The notes below the pieces were generated by a model, which made no database searches, had not been told where the DNA came from, and saw nothing but the letters and a program-made list of their open reading frames with translations. From Acidocella sp. 35-58-6 (GTDB lineage Bacteria > Pseudomonadota > Alphaproteobacteria > Acetobacterales > Acetobacteraceae): DNA of 5,208 nucleotides. Location of the stretch: NCBI GenBank assembly GCA_002281005.1, contig NCFD01000124.1:1-5208 (forward strand), read 5' to 3'. Shown piece after piece: positions 1 to 5,208 of this stretch. Position numbers and translations under genes: made by a program. Numbering within the stretch: the stretch's first letter is position 1; every line of letters starts with the position of its first letter.

Positions 1-7
1 AGTATAG

Positions 8-35
8 AAAAAACCTTCTATTATATAGGCTGGTT
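8..35 (-). terminator. Weak candidate intrinsic terminator after the FAD dehydrogenase gene
   Basis: Read on the minus strand, 10 nt after the dehydrogenase stop codon, the arms AACC (35-32) and GGTT (15-12) can pair. An inner CTAT/ATAG pairing (28-25 with 21-18) closes on a 3-nt loop. A run of six T residues (13-8) overlaps and follows the last arm. Position and T-run fit a rho-independent terminator. The stem is short, AT-rich and broken by an asymmetric internal loop, so it would be a weak one. Confidence 0.4.
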
Positions 36-45
36 GTATGAAAAT

Positions 46-1647
46 TTACTCCGAATGCTTACAGGCTGTTAGGCTTTCTACTACGGCCTGAGCGATTTTA
101 ATGCCGTCAACGCCGGCGGAGAGAATACCACCGGCGTACCCGGCACCCTCGCCCGCAGGAAACAGGCCGGTGGTGTTGAGGCTTTGCAGGTTTTTGCCAC
201 GGGTGATGCGAATCGGGGACGACGTGCGGGTTTCAACGCCGGTCAGCACCGCGTCATGCCGCGCAAAACCACGAATTTGCCGATCAAACGCCGGAAGTGC
301 CTCACGGATGGCAGCGATCGCATAATCCGGCAGCGTGGAGGCAAGGTCGGTGGGGGTGACGCCGGGTTTATAGGAGGGGATCACGTCGCCCAGCGCCTTG
401 GAGGGGCGGCCCGCGATAAAGTCGCCGACCAATTGGCCAGGAGCGGCGTAGCTGCTGCCGCCCGCGACATAGGCGGCGGACTCCCATTGGCGTTGGAAGG
501 CAACGCCGGCCAAAATATCGCCTGGGTAATCGGCGGGGGTAATGCCGACCACGATACCCGCGTTGGCGTTGCGCTCGTTGCGGGAATATTGGCTCATGCC
601 GTTGGTGACCACCCGGCCTGGCTCCGAGGTGGCGGCAACCACCGTGCCGCCTGGGCACATGCAGAAGCTATACACCGAGCGGCCATTGGCGGCATGGTGA
701 ACGAGTTTATAGTCGGCGGCCCCCAAAATAGGGTTGCCCGCGAAGGCGCCGAAGCGGTGCGCATCGATCATCGATTGCGGATGCTCAATGCGAAAGCCCA
801 CCGAGAACGGCTTGGGTTCAATGAACACGCCGCGTGCCAGCAGCATCTCGAACGTGTCGCGGGCACTATGGCCGATGGCGAGAACCACATGGTCAGCTTC
901 GATATACTCACCGGTTTGCAGATGCACGCCGCGCATCTGGCGGGAGGCGTCGATCTCGATGTCGGTGACTTTGGCGTTGAAACGATAGTCGCCGCCGAGG
1001 GCTTCAATGCTCGCCCGCATGGTCTCCACCATGCCGACCAGCCGGAAGGTGCCGATATGGGGTTTGCTGACGTAGAGAATTTCCTCCGGAGCCCCGGCTT
1101 TGACGAATTCGGTAAGCACTTTGCGGCCCAAATGCTGCGGGTCTTTGATCTGGCTGTAGAGCTTGCCATCCGAGAAGGTCCCTGCCCCGCCCTCGCCGAA
1201 TTGCACATTGCTCTCAGGGTTGAGGATGGATTTACGCCACAGGCCCCAGGTGTCCTTGGTACGTTCGCGCACCAATTTGCCGCGCTCCAGAATGATCGGG
1301 CGCAGGCCCATCTGCGCCAGTATGAGGGCGGCGAAAATGCCGCACGGGCCGGTGCCGATAACCACCGGGCGGTGCGCGGGGGGCGGCGGTGTTGGAAGGA
1401 ATTTGTAATTGGTATCCGGCGTGGGGCCGATATCGGGGCCGGCATTGATGGTGGCACCAGCGGCGATGTTGGCATCGATGGTGTAAACCAGCGTGATGCT
1501 GGATTTTTTACGGGCATCGAAGGCGCGGCGGAAGATACTGAAATCGAGCAGTTGCTCGTCATGAATACCCAAGCGTGCGCGTATGGCGGCGCGTAGGGCG
1601 GCGGCGTCATGGGTTAGTGGCAGCGTTAATCCGGTAATACGCAGCAT
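46..1647 (-). CDS. FAD-dependent dehydrogenase / NAD(P)/FAD-dependent oxidoreductase, COG2509-like
   Basis: This is a complete flavoprotein of 533 residues when started at the ATG at 1647-1645; a TTG two codons upstream (1653) would give 535. I prefer the ATG because relatives, as I recall them, begin with an MLR-type N-terminus. Neither start has a visible Shine-Dalgarno. In ATG numbering, residues 1-85 form a small N-terminal domain with the motif FRRAFDARKK (about 39-48). A proline-rich linker follows, then the Rossmann dinucleotide motif GTGPCG (98-103) ending in the acidic ILERG that binds the FAD ribose. The family signature NVQFGEGGAGTFSDGKL (147-163), a second nucleotide-binding strand VVLAIGHSARDT (254-265) and the C-terminal FAD motif LFPAGEGAGYAGGI (495-508) are all intact. 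There is no signal peptide or membrane segment, so it is expected in the cytosol. The substrate is unknown for the family. The gene is single, divergent from the glycosyltransferase, and nothing in the window suggests its partner. Confidence 0.93.
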   Translation of the reverse strand: MLRITGLTLPLTHDAAALRAAIRARLGIHDEQLLDFSIFRRAFDARKKSSITLVYTIDANIAAGATINAGPDIGPTPDTNYKFLPTPPPPAHRPVVIGTGPCGIFAALILAQMGLRPIILERGKLVRERTKDTWGLWRKSILNPESNVQFGEGGAGTFSDGKLYSQIKDPQHLGRKVLTEFVKAGAPEEILYVSKPHIGTFRLVGMVETMRASIEALGGDYRFNAKVTDIEIDASRQMRGVHLQTGEYIEADHVVLAIGHSARDTFEMLLARGVFIEPKPFSVGFRIEHPQSMIDAHRFGAFAGNPILGAADYKLVHHAANGRSVYSFCMCPGGTVVAATSEPGRVVTNGMSQYSRNERNANAGIVVGITPADYPGDILAGVAFQRQWESAAYVAGGSSYAAPGQLVGDFIAGRPSKALGDVIPSYKPGVTPTDLASTLPDYAIAAIREALPAFDRQIRGFARHDAVLTGVETRTSSPIRITRGKNLQSLNTTGLFPAGEGAGYAGGILSAGVDGIKIAQAVVESLTACKHSE

Positions 1648-1721
1648 GGTCAACCGGAGGTAGAAGATTTAGAAGCAAGCATGGGCGTCCTCATACGCCT
1701 GCTGCAAGGATCGTCCAACCG
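1648..1721. promoter_or_regulatory. Divergent intergenic region between dehydrogenase and glycosyltransferase
   Basis: Both neighbouring genes start outward from this roughly 74-bp gap, so their promoters should lie here or inside the opposing gene. I see no convincing -35/-10 pair on either strand; the most AT-rich stretch is about 1661-1675. GGAGG at 1656-1660 on the plus strand looks like a ribosome binding site but has no start codon at a workable distance: the nearest ATG, at 1681, is 20 nt away and opens only a 36-codon frame. On the minus strand the same bases are pyrimidines, so they cannot serve the dehydrogenase. Confidence 0.3.
1706..1710 (+). promoter_or_regulatory. Probable ribosome binding site for the glycosyltransferase GTG start
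   Basis: AAGGA lies 11 nt upstream of the GTG at 1722. It is the only purine-rich site at a usable distance and supports GTG over the ATG at 1746, which has none. The reading frame stays open upstream to the stop at 1635 but contains no other ATG, GTG, TTG or CTG codon, so GTG 1722 is the most upstream possible start. Confidence 0.45.
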
Positions 1722-3263
1722 GTGGAACATGGCGTCATCATTGATATGCGCTGCCTGCAAACGAACCCGCAAGCGCCGGGCCGGACGGTAGTGGTGCTGG
1801 CGCGGCAGATGGGCCTGGTGGTCGGGATCATCGACCCTGACCTGCCGCCTCTGGATGCTGAGTTACTGGCGTTGCTCGACCGGGTGCGGGTGAATGCGTA
1901 TCTGCCTGATATCAGCGGGGTATTCATCAATCTCGCCGCTTTGGGGCCAGACCAGCTTTTCATCGCGCGGCTGTTGTTACGGTCTGATATTCAAAAAATC
2001 GCGGTGCGCGGCGGGCCGAGCACAACCGGCCTGAATGGCGCCATCAGCCGTGTGTGGCTGGCGCGGTATGACAGGCTGACCAGTCCGCAAGCATTTCATG
2101 GCCAGTTTAATCAGGCAGTTTTACGAAGCGGCGCGAAACACAAACCGCAAATCGCACTGCTCACCCCCCTACCCCCGGCGCGTTCCGGCGTGGCGGATTA
2201 TGTGGCGGTGATGCTCTTGGCCTTAAGGGAATTTGCCGAGGTGACGGTATTTTCACCGCAAGGGGATTTACCAGTTTCCGCTCTGGCGCATCTGGCCGGC
2301 CGGTTTGACCGGGTGGTGGCCGTGATTGGAAATTCCGCGGCGCATCATGGGGAAATTTTTGAGCTGTTGGTGCGTTATGGCGGCGCCTGTATTTGCCATG
2401 ATGCGCGGTTACTGGGGCTTTATACCCAGCAACGCGGGCCAGCCGGCACCGCGCAAGTGGCTTCATGCGAGTTGGGCCGGGTGGTGAGCGTGAACGAAAT
2501 TCACGCCTGGAGCCTTCATGAAACGCAACGCGAGGCAAACTTTCTCGATCAAGTGGCGGTTGCCGCCAGCCCGTTGATTCTGCATGCGCGTCACAGTGTG
2601 GATGCCTTGGCCAAACGCGGCCTTAGCGCACGGCATCTGCCGTTTGCGATCTACCGCCCGTGGAATGATGCCACATTATCAGCCGTGCAGAAGCAAGCGG
2701 CGCGGCAGCGTTTGGGATGGCCGGAGGACGTGAAGCTGATCATCAGCCTAGGGTTCATCAACCCCACCAAGGGAATTGGCGCGGCGTTGCAGGCCATGGC
2801 ATTGTTACTGAAACAAAATATAGCGGCGCGGCTGATATGGGTGGGCGAAACGCACTGCGACTTAGCACCGTGGCGAGATTTGGCGAATTCATTGGATCTT
2901 CAAAATACTGTTAGCTGGCTTGACGAATTTATTGATGAAGCCGCCTACCGCGATTACATTTTGGCTGCTGATGCCGGGTTACAATTGCGCACCGCGGGAC
3001 GCGGCAATATTTCAGGTGCGTTGCAAGATTGTATCGCCGCCGGATTACCCTCCGTTGCGAATGAGGATTTAGCCGATAATCTGGCAGCGCCCGATTATAT
3101 CCTGCGAGTGCCTGACACCTTGCCACCGATGGCGATTGCCGCATCGCTGCTGGCTATTTTGACGAACCGGCCTGCAACCGAGGCCGCGCGGGCCGCCTAC
3201 ATAGCGCAGCACAACATGCAAACCTACGCCAAGCACCTGTGCAACTTGCTTGACCTTTGCTGA
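1722..3263 (+). CDS. Glycosyltransferase, GT-B fold, GT4-like, with divergent extra N-terminal region
   Basis: The product is 513 residues from a GTG start and is predicted to move a sugar from a nucleotide-sugar to a glycan or lipid acceptor in the cytoplasm. No signal peptide or membrane helix is visible. Residues 1-117 resemble the start of a first glycosyltransferase domain found in related proteins (VIIDMRCLQ at 5-13, LFIARLLL at 79-86, WLARYD at 112-117), but the stretch between them is short and unusual (RGGPSTTGLNGAIS, 96-109). A second, better preserved GT-B unit begins at IALLTPLPPARSGVADY (144-160), with VIGNSAAHHGEIFELL (201-216) and CHDARLLGLY (225-234). The C-terminal donor domain shows LGFINPTKG (343-351), IWVGE (372-376), QLRT (421-424) and GNISGALQDCIAAGLPSV (428-445). 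In the last motif Asn429 stands where relatives usually carry Glu. The acceptor and sugar cannot be read from the sequence. No other glycan gene is nearby. A polysaccharide or lipopolysaccharide role is only an inference. Confidence 0.85.
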   Translation: MEHGVIIDMRCLQTNPQAPGRTVVVLARQMGLVVGIIDPDLPPLDAELLALLDRVRVNAYLPDISGVFINLAALGPDQLFIARLLLRSDIQKIAVRGGPSTTGLNGAISRVWLARYDRLTSPQAFHGQFNQAVLRSGAKHKPQIALLTPLPPARSGVADYVAVMLLALREFAEVTVFSPQGDLPVSALAHLAGRFDRVVAVIGNSAAHHGEIFELLVRYGGACICHDARLLGLYTQQRGPAGTAQVASCELGRVVSVNEIHAWSLHETQREANFLDQVAVAASPLILHARHSVDALAKRGLSARHLPFAIYRPWNDATLSAVQKQAARQRLGWPEDVKLIISLGFINPTKGIGAALQAMALLLKQNIAARLIWVGETHCDLAPWRDLANSLDLQNTVSWLDEFIDEAAYRDYILAADAGLQLRTAGRGNISGALQDCIAAGLPSVANEDLADNLAAPDYILRVPDTLPPMAIAASLLAILTNRPATEAARAAYIAQHNMQTYAKHLCNLLDLC

Positions 3264-3286
3264 CATAGTGGGGCTGACATAGTGGC
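3259..3286. repeat. 14-bp tandem direct repeat at the glycosyltransferase stop codon
   Basis: Two adjacent units, GCTGACATAGTGGG (3259-3272) and GCTGACATAGTGGC (3273-3286), match at 13 of 14 positions. The first unit contains the glycosyltransferase TGA (3261-3263). The second carries a copy of that TGA in another frame. The repeat looks like a local slippage duplication just beyond the coding end. No function is evident. Confidence 0.85.
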
Positions 3287-3327
3287 AATTCACTCGGAGG
3301 GTTTATGGTCCTCATTATGAATTGCCA
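3283..3327. terminator. Inverted repeat spanning convergent gene ends; candidate bidirectional hairpin
   Basis: TGGCAATTCA (3283-3292) and TGAATTGCCA (3318-3327) are perfect 10-bp reverse complements separated by 25 nt. Inside the loop GAGG (3297-3300) can pair with CCTC (3310-3313), leaving a symmetric 4x4 internal loop and a small terminal loop. The structure would form in transcripts from both strands. It covers the stop codon of the small minus-strand gene and lies 20 nt after the glycosyltransferase stop. There is no T-run on either side, so it is not a classical intrinsic terminator. It may instead protect 3' ends or mark the boundary between convergent genes. Confidence 0.4.
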
Positions 3328-3469
3328 GCGTCAGCAGCGCGGCTTCCATACTTTTCGCCACAGCCTGAAGCTGGTCCATCGCCTCCAATTTGGCTTTGAC
3401 AGACGCCAGTTCCCGCAAAATATCGCCCACCAAAAACATCCTTATCCGGAGGGCGAAATTTTTAAGCAT
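3290..3469 (-). CDS. Small coiled-coil-like protein of unknown function, overlapping the amidoligase stop
   Basis: The predicted product is 59 residues; I do not recognise a family. The ATG at 3469-3467 overlaps the end of the DUF2126 gene by 8 nt (ATG one base into the tyrosine codon before the last alanine and TAA). I see no Shine-Dalgarno, so translation would depend on termination of the upstream gene. Residues 1-12 are basic and hydrophobic (MLKNFALRIRMF). From about residue 13 to 50 the chain looks like one amphipathic helix with hydrophobic residues at 14, 17, 21, 24, 28, 31, 34, 37, 41, 45 and 48, close to a 3-4 heptad pattern. The tail (HNEDHKPSE) is polar. There are no cysteines and no clear membrane segment. 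The frame is open further upstream (to 3640), but that part is antisense-quality sequence inside DUF2126. The heptad pattern and tight coupling argue that it is real. Without homologs this stays moderate. Confidence 0.6.
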   Translation of the reverse strand: MLKNFALRIRMFLVGDILRELASVKAKLEAMDQLQAVAKSMEAALLTLAIHNEDHKPSE

Positions 3470-5208
3470 AGCGGCGTAAATCGAGTGTACGCGGGTATTC
3501 AGGCCCTTGCACGGGTTTTGGTTCCGCCATTGGGCCTGGCGTGTGGCCGATGCCGAAGAAGCGCGAGCGGCGGCGGGCTTCGGCAGAGTTGGCATTAACC
3601 GGGAAATCATCATAAGCGCGGCCGCCAGGGTGCGCGACATGGTGTGTCATGCCGCCAATGCTGCGGCCCGACCATTTATCATAGACGTCAAACACCAGCG
3701 GCACCTGGGCGCCGATGGTGGGGTGCAATGCCGAGTATGGCTGCCACGCTTTGAAGCGCACACCCGCCACATATTCGCCGGGTACTTCGGTCCGTTGCAG
3801 CGGCAGTGAGGCACCGTTGCATGAAAGCGTGTAGCGCTCATCAACCCAGCCGGAGACTTTGGTCTGCAAGCGTTCCGCCGAGCTATCGACGTAGCGGGCG
3901 GTGCCGCTGGAAGTTTGCTCCTCACCCAGCACATGCCAGGGCTCCAGCGCGTGGCGCAGTTCCACCTTCATATCACGCACCGCAATTTCGCCGACCTGCG
4001 GAAAGCGGAATTCAATATGGGGAGCAAACCATTCCGGGTTCAACGGAAAGCCCAACGTTTCAAGCTCCGCCAAAGCATCCTTGAAGTTGGCTTCGGCATA
4101 ATGCGGCAACAGAAATTCATCATGCAGGCGGGTGTCCCAGCGGATCAGCCGGCGCTCATAGGGTTTCTCCCAGAAGGCGGCGATGGCGCTGCGCATGAGA
4201 AGCACTTGCGCGGCCGACATTTCAGCGTGCGGCGGCATCTCAAAGGCGCGGAATTCCACCAGGCCACGACGGCCGGAGGCTGAATTCGGGTCGTACATTT
4301 TGTCGATGCAGAATTCAGTTCGGTGCGTATTGCCGGTCATGTCGGCAAAAATATTGCGAAACAGACGGTCCACCATCCAGGGCGGGGTGTTGCTCTGGCG
4401 CGAGACCTGCTGAAACGCGATTTCCAACTCGTTCAGGGAGTCCTGCCGGGCTTCATCGATCCGCGGATGCTGGCTCGAGGGGCCAATGAACAAACCGCTG
4501 AACAAAAAGCTGAGCGAAGGGTGATTATGCCAGAACCCGACCATAGATTTCAGCAAATCGGGCCGCCGCAGGAACGGGCTGTCAGCCGGTGTGGCACCGC
4601 CCATCACCACATGGTTGCCGCCGCCGGTGCCGACATGACGGCCATCGAGCATGAATTTCTCAGCCGATAATCCAACCTCGCGCGCCACCTCATAAAGCTG
4701 TGTCGAGCGCTCGACGATTTCAGCCCAGCTATGGGCCGGGTGGATGTTGGCTTCGATCACGCCAGGATCGGGGGTGACGGAGAAGTTCAAAATCCGATCA
4801 TCTTCCGGCGGCAAATAGCCTTCCAAAATAACTTTGCGGCCAAATTCCTCGGCAGTGTCCTCGATGGCGGCGGTCAGTTCCAGCCAATCCTCGGCGGCGT
4901 ACAAAGGCGGGTAGAACACATGGATAATGCCATCGCGGGCTTCCACCGCCAAAGCGGTGCGCACCAAGCCGGGTTCTTCCTTGCCGACAACCGGCGCATC
5001 CTGCGGTACCGGGCGAAAACCCTCGATTGAGGAGCCGGGTGCGGCGGTGCGCAGGCGCTTGAATTCGAATTTTTTCGGCAACTCCTCACGCGGGGCGAAG
5101 GGGTCAATTTCCGCTTCGATCTCGATATGGTCGGGGTCAGCCCAGGGCAGACTTTCCAGCGGCAGGCGTAACCCGATGGGGCTATCACCCGGCACCAGGA
5201 ACATCACG
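3462..5208 (-). CDS. DUF2126 putative amidoligase, C-terminal part (5' end cut by the window)
   Basis: The 581 codons seen are the C-terminal half of a protein whose family is usually about 1,100 residues with an N-terminal transglutaminase-like domain. The GTG at 5207 is an internal valine just before the conserved PGDSPIGLRLPL (6-17), not a start. Residue numbers count from the window edge. Landmarks are IEANIHPAHSW (151-161), DGRHVGTGGGNHVVMGG (188-204), SMVGFWHNHPSLSFLFSGLF (221-240), GPSSQHPRIDEAR (242-254), VEFRAFEMPPHAEMS (317-331), and near the end GGMTHHVAHPGGRAYDDFPV (518-537) and FFGIGHTPGP (550-559). Pfam describes DUF2126 as a putative amidoligase of the glutamine-synthetase-like fold. 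The conserved Glu, His and Asn residues in these motifs are candidate ATP/metal ligands. Predicted chemistry is ATP-dependent amide bond formation; the substrate is unknown. Family members are typically near transglutaminase, alpha-E (DUF403) and permuted ATP-grasp genes, which would lie beyond 5208. The part seen has no frameshift and ends normally (LDLRRYA, TAA at 3464-3462). Confidence 0.92.
   Translation of the reverse strand, partial: VMFLVPGDSPIGLRLPLESLPWADPDHIEIEAEIDPFAPREELPKKFEFKRLRTAAPGSSIEGFRPVPQDAPVVGKEEPGLVRTALAVEARDGIIHVFYPPLYAAEDWLELTAAIEDTAEEFGRKVILEGYLPPEDDRILNFSVTPDPGVIEANIHPAHSWAEIVERSTQLYEVAREVGLSAEKFMLDGRHVGTGGGNHVVMGGATPADSPFLRRPDLLKSMVGFWHNHPSLSFLFSGLFIGPSSQHPRIDEARQDSLNELEIAFQQVSRQSNTPPWMVDRLFRNIFADMTGNTHRTEFCIDKMYDPNSASGRRGLVEFRAFEMPPHAEMSAAQVLLMRSAIAAFWEKPYERRLIRWDTRLHDEFLLPHYAEANFKDALAELETLGFPLNPEWFAPHIEFRFPQVGEIAVRDMKVELRHALEPWHVLGEEQTSSGTARYVDSSAERLQTKVSGWVDERYTLSCNGASLPLQRTEVPGEYVAGVRFKAWQPYSALHPTIGAQVPLVFDVYDKWSGRSIGGMTHHVAHPGGRAYDDFPVNANSAEARRRSRFFGIGHTPGPMAEPKPVQGPEYPRTLDLRRYA

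Noticed and set aside
184..1596. A 470-codon open frame on the plus strand opposite the dehydrogenase gene
   Set aside because: It is antisense to a gene with intact family motifs. Its translation is glycine/alanine/histidine-rich without any recognisable domain. Long antisense frames of this kind are expected from biased codon use in GC-rich genes.
1681..1791. A 36-codon plus-strand frame at ATG 1681 that could be a leader peptide
   Set aside because: The only Shine-Dalgarno-like site (1656-1660) is 20 nt upstream, too far. The product is short and arginine-rich at the end, and it overlaps the start of the glycosyltransferase in another frame.
3305..3598. A 97-codon plus-strand frame with GGAGG at 3296-3300 four bases before its ATG
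   Set aside because: The ribosome-binding-like sequence is the antisense of the last codons of the small minus-strand gene. The frame runs opposite both that gene and DUF2126, the spacing is short, and the protein shows no periodicity or motif.
3470..3640. N-terminal extension of the small minus-strand gene to 116 codons
   Set aside because: The added residues lie wholly within the DUF2126 coding region in another frame and look like shadow sequence. The helical, protein-like part begins at the ATG at 3469.
4008..5066. Cluster of GAATTC hexamers (4008, 4251, 4282, 4311, 5061; also 1105 and 2885)
   Set aside because: Most in DUF2126 encode Glu-Phe dipeptides (IEFRF, VEFRA, TEFCI, FEFK) and one encodes Asn-Ser. 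Protein sequence with GAA/TTC codon choice explains them, so no regulatory or restriction-related meaning is needed.
5202..5207. GTG (5207) or ATG (5204) as the start of the DUF2126 gene
   Set aside because: These codons fall directly before the conserved PGDSPIG motif, which sits in the middle of full-length family members, and the frame is still open at the window edge. The gene is therefore cut by the window and does not start there.

Overview
The window looks like ordinary chromosomal DNA from a GC-rich alphaproteobacterium. An acetic-acid-bacterium relative (Acetobacteraceae) is my best guess. This rests on recalled resemblance of the proteins, especially the glycosyltransferase N-terminus (VIIDMRCLQ, WLARYD), and I could not search to confirm it. 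There is no rRNA, tRNA, CRISPR array, insertion sequence, integrase or phage gene. Long open frames opposite the real genes are composition shadows.

Layout, left to right. Positions 1-45 hold a short AT-rich tail with a weak hairpin and T-run that could terminate the first gene. Positions 46-1647 (minus) encode a full-length FAD-dependent dehydrogenase of the uncharacterised COG2509 type. A divergent gap of about 74 bp follows. Positions 1722-3263 (plus) encode a GT-B, GT4-like glycosyltransferase with an extra, divergent N-terminal region. Its stop codon lies inside a 14-bp tandem duplication. Convergent to it, on the minus strand, are a 59-residue coiled-coil-like small protein (3290-3469) and the C-terminal half of a large DUF2126 putative amidoligase (3462 to the window edge). 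The small gene's ATG overlaps the amidoligase stop, so the two are probably co-transcribed and translationally coupled. A 10-bp perfect inverted repeat spans the convergent gene ends.

The three large genes do not form one obvious pathway. The dehydrogenase and glycosyltransferase are divergent single genes. The amidoligase belongs to a family usually found with transglutaminase-like, circularly permuted ATP-grasp and alpha-E (DUF403) genes in a predicted peptide-synthesis or protein-modification system. Those partners, and the amidoligase N-terminal half, would lie beyond position 5208. The amidoligase with its coupled small coiled-coil gene is the most interesting part of the window. I see no clear evidence for a wholly new system within these 5.2 kb.
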